A stretch of 64,000 nt of DNA from an uncultured Bacteroidales bacterium (GTDB lineage: Bacteria; Bacteroidota; Bacteroidia; Bacteroidales; P3), in NCBI GenBank assembly GCA_947167075.1, contig CAMVGR010000001.1, forward strand, positions 238,823-302,822. The letters run 5' to 3'. The notes under the pieces are model-generated. The model did no database searches. It had not been told where the DNA came from and saw only the letters and a list, made by a program, of their open reading frames with translations. Position numbers and translations under genes: made by a program. Shown here piece after piece: positions 7,987 to 16,791 of the stretch (its first letter is position 1; every line of letters begins with the position of its first letter).

Positions 7987-9459
7987 TTAGTAGCTGCGGG
8001 CGAAGACGACGCGGCGGTGGGAGGGCTTGCCGCTGTAGATGCAACGGCCTTCTTCCTCGGGGGCATCGAAGGGGATGCAGCGGATGGTGGCCTTGGTCTC
8101 TTCCTTGATGCGCTCCTCGGTCTCCTGGGTGCCGTCCCAATGGCAGAGGAGGAAGCCGTTCTTCTCGATCTCGACCTTGAAGTCGTCCCAGGTGTCGACA
8201 CGGCGGGTCATGGAGGCGCGGAAGTCGGCGGCTTTCTTGAAGAGGTTCTGCTGTATTTGCTCCATGAGGTCGTAGACATGGTCGGCGATGCCCTCGATGG
8301 GCATGGTGATCTTCTCCAGTGTGTCGCGGCGGCAGACCTCGCAGGTGCCGTTCTCGAGGTCGCGTGGGCCGATGGCGAGGCGCACGGGAACGCCCTTGAA
8401 CTCGTACTCGTTGAACTTCCAGCCGGGCTTGTACTCGGGGCGGTTGTCGTACTTCACCACCAGGCCTTTGGCTTCGAGTGCACGGACGATGGGGGCGATG
8501 TGCTCGTCGAGCTGGCGCTGCTGCTCGTCGCTCTTGCAGATGGGGACGATGGCCACGTGGATGGGGGCCAGATGCGGCGGCAGGACGAGGCCGTTGTCGT
8601 CGGAGTGGGTCATGATGAGGGCACCCATCAGGCGGGTTGAGACACCCCACGAGGTGGCCCATACGTATTCGAGCTTGTTCTCCTTGTTGAGGAACTGCAC
8701 CTCGAAGGCCTTGGCGAAGTTCTGTCCCAGGAAGTGGCTGGTGCCGGCTTGCAGGGCCTTGCCGTCCTGCATCATAGCCTCGATGCAGAGGGTGTCGAGG
8801 GCACCTGCGAAGCGCTCGTTGGGGCTCTTGTGGCCCTTGAGCACAGGCACGGCCATATATTTCTCCACAAACTCGGCATAGACTTCGAGCATGCGGCGGG
8901 CCTCCTCCTCGGCCTCCTCGCGGGTGGCGTGGGCGGTGTGGCCTTCCTGCCAGAGGAACTCGGCGGTGCGGAGGAACATGCGGGTGCGCATCTCCCAGCG
9001 CACGACGTTGGCCCACTGGTTGCAGAGGATGGGCAGGTCGCGATAGGACTTGATCCAGTTCTTATAGGTGCTCCAGATGATGGTCTCGGAGGTGGGGCGG
9101 ACGATGAGCTCTTCTTCGAGTTTGGCGCTGGGGTCGACGACGACACCGCTGCCGTCGGGGGCGTTCATCAGGCGGTGGTGGGTCACCACGGCGCACTCCT
9201 TGGCAAAGCCTTCGACGTGCTCGGCCTCACGGCTGAGGAAGCTTTTGGGGATGAAAAGGGGGAAGTAGGCGTTCTGGTGGCCGGTGGCCTTAAACATACT
9301 GTCGAGCTGGTGCTGCATCTTCTCCCAGATGGCGTAGCCATAGGGCTTGATGACCATACAGCCGCGCACAGCACTCTGCTCGGCTAGGTCGGCACGCACC
9401 ACGAGTTCGTTATACCATTCGGAGTAGTTCTCACTACGTTTCGGAAAATCTTTTGCCAT
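7987..9459 (-). CDS. proS: Prolyl-tRNA synthetase (archaeal/eukaryotic-like type)
   Basis: A 490-residue class II aminoacyl-tRNA synthetase that charges tRNA-Pro with proline. The length and the C-terminal extension ending in a conserved Tyr place it in the shorter archaeal/eukaryotic-like ProS group found in Bacteroidota, without the editing insertion of the E. coli type. Recognisable blocks are the motif 2 region ([20 protein letters not shown], then [11 protein letters not shown]) and the RPTSETI stretch, followed by an anticodon-binding domain and a cysteine-containing zinc-binding C-terminal part (CEVCRRD). It is monocistronic: divergent from the outer-membrane protein gene at 9715 and followed by a strong hairpin terminator. 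GC content is higher than in the neighbouring defence operon, as expected of a core gene. Confidence 0.97.
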   Translation of the reverse strand: MAKDFPKRSENYSEWYNELVVRADLAEQSAVRGCMVIKPYGYAIWEKMQHQLDSMFKATGHQNAYFPLFIPKSFLSREAEHVEGFAKECAVVTHHRLMNAPDGSGVVVDPSAKLEEELIVRPTSETIIWSTYKNWIKSYRDLPILCNQWANVVRWEMRTRMFLRTAEFLWQEGHTAHATREEAEEEARRMLEVYAEFVEKYMAVPVLKGHKSPNERFAGALDTLCIEAMMQDGKALQAGTSHFLGQNFAKAFEVQFLNKENKLEYVWATSWGVSTRLMGALIMTHSDDNGLVLPPHLAPIHVAIVPICKSDEQQRQLDEHIAPIVRALEAKGLVVKYDNRPEYKPGWKFNEYEFKGVPVRLAIGPRDLENGTCEVCRRDTLEKITMPIEGIADHVYDLMEQIQQNLFKKAADFRASMTRRVDTWDDFKVEIEKNGFLLCHWDGTQETEERIKEETKATIRCIPFDAPEEEGRCIYSGKPSHRRVVFARSY

Positions 9460-9522
9460 AGTCTGTTATGTACTTTTTATTTTTCTATTTTGTTCATTTT
9501 CAGTATCTACGATGTGTCTGCA

Positions 9523-9577
9523 CCGTACTTCCTCCGTACATGCACCGTAGATGAACCGTAGATGCACCGTGAATGAT
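9523..9577 (+). repeat. 11-bp-period intergenic array, copy 1
   Basis: Five successive 11-bp units: CCGTACTTCCT, CCGTACATGCA, CCGTAGATGAA, CCGTAGATGCA and CCGTGAATGAT. Related arrays in the same or reverse orientation lie at 16311, 28604, 45692 and 54174. This copy lies between divergent proS and the gene at 9715. A nearby GTGGCGGAACATCC resembles sequence beside the arrays at 16.3 and 28.6 kb. Confidence 0.9.
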
Positions 9578-9714
9578 TCGTGGCGGAACATCCTGTCGAC
9601 GGATTGTCTGCGATGGAGGGCCGGCTTATTTTTTATTCAGTGAGGCACAATATAGTTGGCCTACTGACGTTAATTTTTAATTAAACGTGGAATAGATTAT
9701 AATATTGCATACAG

Positions 9715-10548
9715 GTGAAAGAAAATAATAAAATACATAAAACCATCGTCTTACTGCTTCTGATGCTTGCATCAACTGGTACAATGGCACAGGAGAAGCT
9801 CTCGCCCGACACGCTGGAATGCCACATGGTGGGTTTCTCGGTGGGTGTGATGACTCCGTTTTCGGGCAGTAGCACAGGCCTGCCGGGAGGCACTATGCTG
9901 GATCTCTATGAGAGCCCCTATCTCGACTTCAACATCGACTGGGCCTACAAGTTTGCCGACGGATGGATGGCTACGTTCGATGCCGACCTATGGTTTGGAA
10001 TGTATAGCAACAATCTGAAAGATCGTTCGATAAGATACCCCCATGTGTTCAACTTCGAAGGCGACGCAATAGGGTGGGGGGGCTATAGCGGCAATGTGAG
10101 TGCCTACAACCGTGGCCTGTCGATGAAGCCAGGCGTGGGATATATCATCCGAGTGCTACCCAAGAATCCCAATTCGGGTATCTTGCTGAAACTGAGCGGA
10201 GGATGGATGATGCAGAAGACAGTGTATTCGCAAGAATACACCGAAGCACCAGTGGCACAGTTGAACGGCGACTACAAGAAGCTATACGACCACCTGCGCA
10301 ACGGGGTGATACTCACGGAGAGCGTGGGTTTTATCTATATGAGCAACTACCAGACCTATATCAATCTGAAGATAAACTTCGAACTGAGCCAATGTTGGAC
10401 ATGGTCGTCGCGCCCCTACCAAATCGACAATTTGATGGGTCTGAATGGCAAGGATAAGGGGAGCTATTTCGACCTTATGGGAGGAGTACGCATCACATGG
10501 ATGTTCCCCTTCACCGGTAAAACGACATACGACTATTACTACTATTGA
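9715..10548 (+). CDS. Putative outer-membrane beta-barrel protein
   Basis: A 277-residue exported protein starting with GTG. A hydrophobic segment (about residues 9-21) ends at TMAQ, a good signal-peptidase I site. The mature part is rich in aromatic residues and alternating strands (for example YINLKINFEL) and ends in an aromatic tail of Tyr residues, as outer-membrane barrels do. I do not recognise a named family. The gene is followed after only four bases by waaA, so it probably forms an envelope-biogenesis operon with waaA and tamL. Its role is unknown; a barrel linked to lipopolysaccharide or surface assembly would fit the context. Confidence 0.75.
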   Translation: MKENNKIHKTIVLLLLMLASTGTMAQEKLSPDTLECHMVGFSVGVMTPFSGSSTGLPGGTMLDLYESPYLDFNIDWAYKFADGWMATFDADLWFGMYSNNLKDRSIRYPHVFNFEGDAIGWGGYSGNVSAYNRGLSMKPGVGYIIRVLPKNPNSGILLKLSGGWMMQKTVYSQEYTEAPVAQLNGDYKKLYDHLRNGVILTESVGFIYMSNYQTYINLKINFELSQCWTWSSRPYQIDNLMGLNGKDKGSYFDLMGGVRITWMFPFTGKTTYDYYYY

Positions 10549-10552
10549 TCCC

Positions 10553-11797
10553 ATGCGAATACTCTACACTATCGGTATCTGGTTCTACACGTTGGGCATA
10601 AGGATGGCTGCCGCGATGGGTCACCCCAGGGCACGCCAGATGGTGGCCGGTTGGAAGCAGGTGGACGGGACCCTGGGCAAACTGACGGACGAGCGCCCGG
10701 TGGCGTGGTTCCATGCAGCTAGTCTGGGTGAGTTCGAGCAGGCGCGTCCAGTGCTCGAGGCCTACCGCCAGCGGCATCCGGACAGCCAGATACTGCTCAC
10801 CTTCTTCTCCCCCTCGGGCTACGAGGTGCGCAAGAATTATGGCCAGGCCGATGCCGTCTGCTATCTGCCGCCCGACCTGCCCGGTAGGGTGCGTAGACTG
10901 CTCGATGCGGCACATCCCGAAGTGGCCTTCTTTGTCAAGTACGAATTTTGGTTCAACTACCTGGGCATGCTGCATCGACGTGGCATTCCCACCTACCTCT
11001 TTTCGGCCATATTCCGTCCTGGGCAGTACTTCTTCAAACCTTGGGGAGGATGGTGCCGCCGGCAGTTGAGAAGGTGCTATACGCACATTTTTGTGCAGAA
11101 CGACGAGAGCTTGCACTTGCTGCAGACAAACGGAGTGGAACGGTGCAGCAAGGCGGGCGACACCCGTTTCGACCGAGTGCACCAGATAGCTGCTGCTGCC
11201 GAACCCGACGCAGTGGTGGAGCGTTTCCTGCAAGATTATGAAGGACCTGTGCTGGTGGCGGGAAGCACCTGGCCGCCCGACGAGCAATTGCTGTCTCGCA
11301 TGCGTGGCGACAATAAGTGGTTCCCCGAACGCACCATCATTGCACCACACGAGATACACGAAGAACATCTGCGCAGCATCGAAGCCCTTTTCCCCGACAG
11401 CATAAGATATTCTAGACTTTCTAGTTCGACTAGTTCTGCTAGTCCGACTAGCCATATCCTCATCATCGACAACATAGGCATCCTCTCCAAGCTCTACCGA
11501 TACGCTATGGTGGCCTATATTGGCGGGGGATTCGGCGTGGGTATCCACAACATTCTCGAGGCCGTGGCCTACGGCAAGCCTGTCGTCTTTGGCCCCAACT
11601 ACCACAAATTCCAAGAGGCGCACGACATCATCGAACTCGGAGGCGGCATGACTGTGGACGACCATCCCGATGTGTCGCTACTACGGAAATGGTTTACCGA
11701 CGACAAAGTATACCAGGCCGCTTCTGATGCTTGCCTGCAACTCATGCGCCGCAACCTCGGCAGCACCGACATCATACTGAATACCATTGAGAAATAA
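10553..11797 (+). CDS. waaA: 3-deoxy-D-manno-octulosonic acid (Kdo) transferase
   Basis: Inner-membrane GT30 glycosyltransferase that adds Kdo from CMP-Kdo to lipid IVA in lipopolysaccharide core synthesis. Starting at ATG 10553 gives 414 residues with an N-terminal membrane anchor (ILYTIGIWFYTLGIRMAAAM). The frame is open 36 codons further upstream, inside the previous gene, but the anchor fits the later start. The block FHAASLGEFEQARPV contains the conserved catalytic Glu; the C-terminal half has the GGGFGVGIHNILEA nucleotide-sugar block and a conserved PVVFGPNY. An oddity is a five-fold 9-bp repeat around 11412-11456 that inserts a Ser/Thr-rich stretch. The stop overlaps the next gene by 11 bp. 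Confidence 0.93.
   Translation: MRILYTIGIWFYTLGIRMAAAMGHPRARQMVAGWKQVDGTLGKLTDERPVAWFHAASLGEFEQARPVLEAYRQRHPDSQILLTFFSPSGYEVRKNYGQADAVCYLPPDLPGRVRRLLDAAHPEVAFFVKYEFWFNYLGMLHRRGIPTYLFSAIFRPGQYFFKPWGGWCRRQLRRCYTHIFVQNDESLHLLQTNGVERCSKAGDTRFDRVHQIAAAAEPDAVVERFLQDYEGPVLVAGSTWPPDEQLLSRMRGDNKWFPERTIIAPHEIHEEHLRSIEALFPDSIRYSRLSSSTSSASPTSHILIIDNIGILSKLYRYAMVAYIGGGFGVGIHNILEAVAYGKPVVFGPNYHKFQEAHDIIELGGGMTVDDHPDVSLLRKWFTDDKVYQAASDACLQLMRRNLGSTDIILNTIEK
11412..11456 (+). repeat. Five-unit 9-bp CTAG repeat inside waaA
   Basis: CTAG occurs at 11412, 11421, 11430, 11439 and 11448, exactly nine bases apart, each followed by five variable bases. Being a multiple of three, it stays in frame and encodes a Ser/Thr/Ala-rich insert. 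CTAG is a rare tetranucleotide in many bacteria, so five in 45 bp is striking. Confidence 0.9.
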
Positions 11798-14162
11798 GAC
11801 CCGAAATATAATCCTCGTCTGCGTCGCGACGCTTGCCTTCAGCTCATGCTACACCTACCGTTATGTGCCGGAAGGGGAGCATGTGCTGTACAAGAACGTA
11901 CTCGATGTCGAGATGGCCGATGGCTCGGAGGTAACACCAGAGGTGAAGGAGGCACTGGAAGGAGTGAAGAGCTACTACCTACAAAAGCCCAACTCGAAGT
12001 TTCTGGGTATAGACCCGCTGCGAGTGAGTATGGCCGTCTATGGCATTGCCAATCCTAAAGACAACAGTTTTGTGGGAAAATACTTTCGGCGACTTGGGCA
12101 GGCCCCTCGGATATACGATGCTTCGAAGGCAGAGCGTACTGCCTCGCAACTGGAGAGACTGCTGCAGACGAGGGGGTGCTTTGGCAGTGTGGTTACATTC
12201 GACACCCTTAAAACCACAGCGCACAATGTTACGATTGGGTATCATGTAAGGGCTACAGGACGCTATATCATCGACGAAGTAAATTACATAACCGACAATA
12301 GTGCCGTCGGCAAACTGCTCGACGAGTGGAAAAATAGCTCTTTCCTAAAGGTCGGACACCCCTATAATCAAGACAATATAGCACAGGAAAGGGCACGATT
12401 GGTGAACAACCTGCGCGAAGCAGGATACTATCGTGCTACGAGCGATCTTGTGACCTTCGTTGTGGATACTACCTATTCATCGTCGCGACTGAGTATAGAT
12501 GTGGATGTCGCGGCCTCCGATCTTAAGGTGTACCACATCAATAATATATACATTTACCCCAACAGTGCCGCCAGCATACGGCAGGCCTCCAAGGTGCACT
12601 ACGACACCCTTATCTACAACTATCCCACTCCGAGGCGCAATGTAGACTTCCACTTCATCCATTCAGGGCCGATGTCCATTAGCCCCAAGACCATTAGTCG
12701 GTCGCTGATGCTCTTCCCTGGTATGACTTATAGGCCGCGCTACATCACCAATACGTACAACTCGATGTTGGAACTGCGCAACTTCAAGTATGTCAATATC
12801 GACTTTGTAGAGTCGCCATCGTCCAGCGATACCCTGCCGTTGGTCGATGCTAGGGTTCACCTAATCAGTGCTACACAGCAGAGGCTTTCGCTTTCGCTCG
12901 AGCTTACTAATGCATCCCCACTAGGAAGTAACGACAGTGTTGGCTTCATTGCAGGCGGCAATCTCGGTATTGAAACGGCGTTGGAATACCAGCATAAGAA
13001 TCTCTTTGGTGGAGCTGAACAGCTAAAGGTGAAGGGATCGTTGCTGTTCGAACTCCCAAAACTAATCTTTGGTGGATCTCAGGGTGGCTTTTATAACAAC
13101 TTCTCAGCATTCGAGGTGGGCCTTGACGCCTCCTTGTATATGCCAGTGCTGTTATTACCTTTTACCTCACAATTGTCCTGGCAACGCATCAAACCACACA
13201 CCCTCCTCAACCTTGGGGGCAGCTACCAATACAGGTACTACTTCGAACGCATATTGGCAAACACCTCGTTTGGTTATTCTTGGAGCCACTCTCGCCGCGT
13301 TACCAACCAGCTACTCCCCATAGAATTGACCTATGTCAGAATGCTTTCGCTCGACGAGGCATTTGCCGCACGACTCCGCAGTATTAACGACTTGCGTATG
13401 AAGTACCAATACAGTAGCCACTTCATCCTTGGTGCACGTTACGACTACAACTATTCCAACCAAGAATATGGCACCCGCATAGACTTTAACAACCTGCACC
13501 TGTCAGTGGAGAGTGCCGGCAATCTTTTGTCCGGTTTGGGTCACATGGTACAGGCTCCGGTGGACAGCAATGGGGTGATACAGACCTTTGGCGTCCCATT
13601 CTCGCAGTATGTGAGATTGGGTGCCGAGTGGACACATTACCACTATTTCGGCACGCGCTCCTCCGTGGTCGCTCGAGTGATGCTTGGTGCGGGCCTACCT
13701 TATGGCAATTCGGTCGCCATGCCATACGAAAAGAGCTTCTTTGGAGGAGGTAGCACCACTATGCGGGCATGGCAATTGCGACGGTTGGGTCCTGGAAGCT
13801 ATGTGAGCGGTGACAATATGCTCGAGCGGGTGGGCGACCTGCAATTGGTTGTCAATATCGAGGGGCGTTTCCCGATCGTCAATATCTTAGAGGGCGCAGT
13901 GTTTACGGATATGGGTAATGTGTGGCTACTCAACCCCTCCAGTCAGTATGCAGGTGGCGAATTGAAGTGGAATAGTATTCCGAGCGAAGTGGCTGTCGGG
14001 GTGGGTCTAGGCCTACGTCTGAACGTCCGTATAGCCACACTTCGGGTCGATTTTGGTATACCGCTCTACGACCCCGGCTACGAAGTGTCGAAGCGTTGGC
14101 GACCCTCCCACTGGAGTTTTAACCAGATAGTCACCAATTTTGGTATCAATTATCCTTTCTGA
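11787..14162 (+). CDS. tamL: TamL-like BamA-family outer-membrane lipoprotein
   Basis: A 791-residue BamA/TamA-superfamily protein. The N-terminus carries a lipoprotein signal with lipobox FSSC (Cys21), the feature that sets Bacteroidota TamL apart from proteobacterial TamA. POTRA-like domains follow (about residues 30-330), then a 16-strand-type barrel with a conserved glycine/aromatic-rich region (KSFFGGGSTTMRAWQLRRLG) and a terminal aromatic residue. TamA proteins help insert or export outer-membrane components with TamB, whose gene is not in this window. The start is TTG at 11787 inside the end of waaA, an 11-bp overlap suggesting coupled translation; no ATG is available before the signal sequence. 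Confidence 0.85.
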   Translation: MRNKTRNIILVCVATLAFSSCYTYRYVPEGEHVLYKNVLDVEMADGSEVTPEVKEALEGVKSYYLQKPNSKFLGIDPLRVSMAVYGIANPKDNSFVGKYFRRLGQAPRIYDASKAERTASQLERLLQTRGCFGSVVTFDTLKTTAHNVTIGYHVRATGRYIIDEVNYITDNSAVGKLLDEWKNSSFLKVGHPYNQDNIAQERARLVNNLREAGYYRATSDLVTFVVDTTYSSSRLSIDVDVAASDLKVYHINNIYIYPNSAASIRQASKVHYDTLIYNYPTPRRNVDFHFIHSGPMSISPKTISRSLMLFPGMTYRPRYITNTYNSMLELRNFKYVNIDFVESPSSSDTLPLVDARVHLISATQQRLSLSLELTNASPLGSNDSVGFIAGGNLGIETALEYQHKNLFGGAEQLKVKGSLLFELPKLIFGGSQGGFYNNFSAFEVGLDASLYMPVLLLPFTSQLSWQRIKPHTLLNLGGSYQYRYYFERILANTSFGYSWSHSRRVTNQLLPIELTYVRMLSLDEAFAARLRSINDLRMKYQYSSHFILGARYDYNYSNQEYGTRIDFNNLHLSVESAGNLLSGLGHMVQAPVDSNGVIQTFGVPFSQYVRLGAEWTHYHYFGTRSSVVARVMLGAGLPYGNSVAMPYEKSFFGGGSTTMRAWQLRRLGPGSYVSGDNMLERVGDLQLVVNIEGRFPIVNILEGAVFTDMGNVWLLNPSSQYAGGELKWNSIPSEVAVGVGLGLRLNVRIATLRVDFGIPLYDPGYEVSKRWRPSHWSFNQIVTNFGINYPF

Positions 14163-14165
14163 TTG

Positions 14166-15065
14166 ATGAAAAAATCATTGACCTATGTTGTGCTGATCAT
14201 CAGCACCGTTTTTTGGGGAATCAGTTTTATTCTTACGAAAGAGTTGTTTCTTACAGAGCAGCACATGACTGTCTCTATCCTCATAACCCTCCGTTTGGCA
14301 ATAGCTACGGCGGTCATGTTTCCTATGCTGGCACTGACGGGGAAGTTACAACGTATCAAGAAGCAGGACATCAAGTGGTTTCTGCTGCTAACCCTTTGCG
14401 AACCGTTCATATACCATCTTTGCGAGACTAGCGGTGTGCAGCTAGTGAGCGGCTCGTTGGCATCGGTGATCATTGCCACCATTCCCCTCTTCGTCCCCTT
14501 TGGCGTGTGGCTAGTGTATCGCAAGCGTATTGGGTTGCCCCTCCTTATCGGCGTGGTTCTGTCGCTGACGGGTGTGACGGTGATGATTATCGGCGACGGC
14601 CAACTGGCTGGCAATCCTACTGGTATCCTCTTCCTGGCGGGTGCTGTGCTAATAGCTATCGTGTACACTCTGCTGCTGGTGAAGGTGGTAGACCATTATC
14701 ATCCCATCGTCGTCACCACGTGGCAGAATCTGATAGGCCTAATCTATTTCCTACCCTTGATGCTGATTACCGATGCAGGCAGCCTAACTCAGTTGAGTTG
14801 GAGTCCGCGAATGCTCGCCCTGTTGCTCGTGCTGGGCATTTGCTGTTCCACTCTCGCCTATGCAGGCTACAATCAGGGCGTGCGGGTGTTGGGTGCATCC
14901 AAAGCGTGCATCTTCAACAATGCCATTCCCATCTTCTCCCTGATAGCAGCTGTGCTGATCGGACAGGAGCGGTTTGGGTGGCTTAAGGTGGTAGGTGTTG
15001 TGGTGACGGTGGCGGGCGTGGTCATCTCTCAGATTCAGCCGAGGGAATCTTCGGAAACTCCATAA
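14166..15065 (+). CDS. EamA/DMT family transporter
   Basis: A 299-residue integral membrane protein with about ten transmembrane helices in two repeated EamA halves, as in RhaT/YdcZ-type drug/metabolite exporters. The N-terminal FWGISFILTKELF is the usual first EamA helix. The substrate cannot be predicted. ATG at 14166 follows the tamL stop by three bases (a TTG directly before it is also possible), so the gene is likely part of the same transcript. The 3' end overlaps the convergent phosphoesterase gene by 44 bp. Confidence 0.88.
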   Translation: MKKSLTYVVLIISTVFWGISFILTKELFLTEQHMTVSILITLRLAIATAVMFPMLALTGKLQRIKKQDIKWFLLLTLCEPFIYHLCETSGVQLVSGSLASVIIATIPLFVPFGVWLVYRKRIGLPLLIGVVLSLTGVTVMIIGDGQLAGNPTGILFLAGAVLIAIVYTLLLVKVVDHYHPIVVTTWQNLIGLIYFLPLMLITDAGSLTQLSWSPRMLALLLVLGICCSTLAYAGYNQGVRVLGASKACIFNNAIPIFSLIAAVLIGQERFGWLKVVGVVVTVAGVVISQIQPRESSETP

Positions 15066-15531
15066 CTTCCAGTTGCGAGGGTTGAGGGTCGAGTACGAAC
15101 CTGACCAATGTGGCCACACGGTGAAACCCTTGCCGTCCGGCTGCACCGGGGTTGATATGCAGAAAGCCCATCTCCTTGTCGTACATCACCCGCAGTATGT
15201 GGCTGTGCCCACACACAAATATGTCGGGATGAGCCAACTCGAGGCTTCGACGTAGCTCGTAGGGGTAGTGTCCTGGCCATCCTCCGATGTGGGTCATGAA
15301 TACTCGTTGGCCTTCGACCTCGAAAAACGCCCGCTCGTCCAATTCATAGTGTAGCGAAAAACTGTCGCAATTCCCCCACACTGCTCGCACGCTTTTCCAA
15401 GCCCTCAACTCGTTCAACACATCGGGACCAATGTCGCCGGCATGCCACACCTCGTCGCAATCTTTGAAAAACGAAAACACCTGTGGCGGCAGGTATCCAT
15501 GGGTGTCCGACAGCACTCCGATGCGCTTCAT
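15022..15531 (-). CDS. YfcE/MJ0936-family metallophosphoesterase
   Basis: A 169-residue calcineurin-like phosphoesterase. Metal-binding motifs are in order: GVLSDTHG (residues 5-12), HAGDIG, WGNCD, the MTHIGG block and CGHSH. The size matches the small YfcE-type phosphodiesterases, which act on unknown phosphodiester substrates in vivo. It overlaps the upstream HATPase gene by four bases (ATGA), so the two are co-transcribed, and its last 44 bp are antisense to the end of the EamA gene. Confidence 0.9.
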   Translation of the reverse strand: MKRIGVLSDTHGYLPPQVFSFFKDCDEVWHAGDIGPDVLNELRAWKSVRAVWGNCDSFSLHYELDERAFFEVEGQRVFMTHIGGWPGHYPYELRRSLELAHPDIFVCGHSHILRVMYDKEMGFLHINPGAAGRQGFHRVATLVRFVLDPQPSQLEVMEFPKIPSAESER

Positions 15532-16076
15532 TCGTTAGCGTGTATCTCTTTCAGATTCTCTTCTATCATCTCCTTCACCATCTGCATCACTCTCACATCG
15601 CCCATAGACATTCCGCCCAGTGCCTCGCGCAGTTCGTCGGTGTCTAGCACGAATTCGTCCTCATCGGTGCGATAGGTAATCACGAAGTGGATGTCTTCGT
15701 GGCCCGACAGCAACATCACCAGCGTTCCGGGCAGGTCGCCCATCGGGGGACGATCCCAATGCGAATGTCGAAACCAGAACTCCAGCCGGGTCCCTTTGCC
15801 CAGTTCGCTCTCTATCTTCATTCCTCCGTCGCAATTCTCCGTATTCATCTTAATCAGCGGAAGCCCCAGACCCACTTTGCGGGTGGTTCGGCTGGTGGTG
15901 TAGGGGTCGGTGACGCGGGCTAGAAATTCCGGACTCATCCCCTTCCCATTGTCTTCTATGGTGAAATGGAAATCGTCATTCTTCAAACTATCCACTATGG
16001 TCAGCTTGATATCCTTTGCGTTGGCTGCTGTGGAATTCTCCATCAGGTCATACACGTGCATTGCCAGTTCTTTCAT
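15528..16076 (-). CDS. GHKL ATPase-domain protein (histidine-kinase-like)
   Basis: A 182-residue protein consisting almost only of a HATPase_c domain: N-box (ENSTAANAKDI, about residues 13-23), G1 box DNGKGM and G2 box GLGLPL. There is no phospho-accepting His, sensor or membrane segment. Such stand-alone ATP-binding proteins are common in anaerobes, often beside redox or hydrogenase genes, with poorly known roles; an anti-sigma-factor or serine-kinase function is an alternative. Here it pairs with the phosphoesterase through an ATGA overlap. The C-terminal part (about 110-182) is acidic. Confidence 0.8.
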   Translation of the reverse strand: MKELAMHVYDLMENSTAANAKDIKLTIVDSLKNDDFHFTIEDNGKGMSPEFLARVTDPYTTSRTTRKVGLGLPLIKMNTENCDGGMKIESELGKGTRLEFWFRHSHWDRPPMGDLPGTLVMLLSGHEDIHFVITYRTDEDEFVLDTDELREALGGMSMGDVRVMQMVKEMIEENLKEIHANE

Positions 16077-16310
16077 ATCGCGATAGCATTTACCTACAGA
16101 TAACGTTTACCCTCCTTTTTTATTGCACAGTTTCCTCTCTAGTCCCCCTGTATGTTGCCCGCTATCAGCATTAGCAGTACCACGCCTTCTTCTTCATGAA
16201 AAGGCCTATCAATCAGTCATCGATGCTTTTGCAACCTGTTGAGTATTAACATTGTAGTGGGATTTTATTACTATAAAAGCTTCATATTCAGCCCCATCCA
16301 CCTACCACAA

Positions 16311-16354
16311 CCGTACTTCATCCGTACATGCACCGTACATGCACCGTAGATGAA
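16311..16354 (+). repeat. 11-bp-period intergenic array, copy 2
   Basis: Four units: CCGTACTTCAT, CCGTACATGCA, CCGTACATGCA and CCGTAGATGAA, followed by CCGTGA. Unit order is the same as in copies at 28.6 and 45.7 kb, read from the opposite strand. Confidence 0.92.
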
Positions 16355-16435
16355 CCGTGACAGCCGTGTGCCGGCACGGACCTTTGGCGGAGCATCCTCC
16401 CTGTATACACTCCGGATTCTGCCTTGTGGGGCAAC

Positions 16436-16566
16436 TGCTGCAGATGGCCATCCCCGCCCCGACCACCACCCTGCACCTCGACATCCACACCCTGCCCGCC
16501 GGAGCCTACCTGCTGAAGGTGTCCACTCCCACCGGCACTGCATCCCGCAGGCTGCTGGTGCAGTGA
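16436..16566 (+). pseudogene. Remnant 3' end of a T9SS-sorted protein gene
   Basis: This stretch encodes the last ~43 residues of the T9SS C-terminal domain found in the proteins at 26825 and 43920 (for example LHLDIHTLPAGAYLLKVSTP and ending in RRLLVQ, stop at 16564-16566). Directly before it, at 16435/16436, the sequence switches to the 5' intergenic flank of the same cassette, so promoter, signal peptide and about 1.4 kb of coding sequence are missing. By comparison with the copy at 26.8-28.5 kb the deletion is about 1.57 kb (equivalent to 26956-28522). The 3' flank with its hairpin is retained. The remnant cannot yield a functional protein. Confidence 0.88.
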
Positions 16567-16611
16567 GAAATACTGACTCACTCTATATTGAAGATCGTTT
16601 TCCACCAGCCT

Positions 16612-16630
16612 ATGAAAGAAAGACTGGTGG
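16612..16630 (+). terminator. Cassette hairpin (remnant copy)
   Basis: Inverted repeat CCACCAG / CTGGTGG after the pseudogene stop, equivalent to the hairpins at 26758 and 43841. It is probably the terminator of the original gene, although a U-tract is not obvious. Confidence 0.5.
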
Positions 16631-16791
16631 GACTTCCTATATCATCCACATCCCCAATCAGCATCTCCACAATCAACTATATACCTCTCTTAGACTGCAT
16701 TAGAAAGCCAGAATGCCGAGGTTGAGTCTACGGTGGTGTTTTTTATTGTCAAGAAAACAATAAAAGTCATACCACTTCGTTTAATGAAATT

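Larger units (their letters stand above)
16077..16791. other. Intergenic region holding a deleted T9SS cassette
   Basis: Between the divergent HATPase and HD-domain genes lie about 210 bp without recognisable features, then 16285-16735, which is the 5' flank and 3' end of the T9SS cassette described at 26.7-28.7 kb joined directly together. The last 55 bp before the HD gene carry no clear promoter consensus. Confidence 0.7.

Noticed and set aside
7924..8640. A 238-codon plus-strand frame opposite proS
   Set aside because: It is the antisense shadow of a high-GC proS gene, with Ala/Val/Leu-biased translation and no recognisable family.
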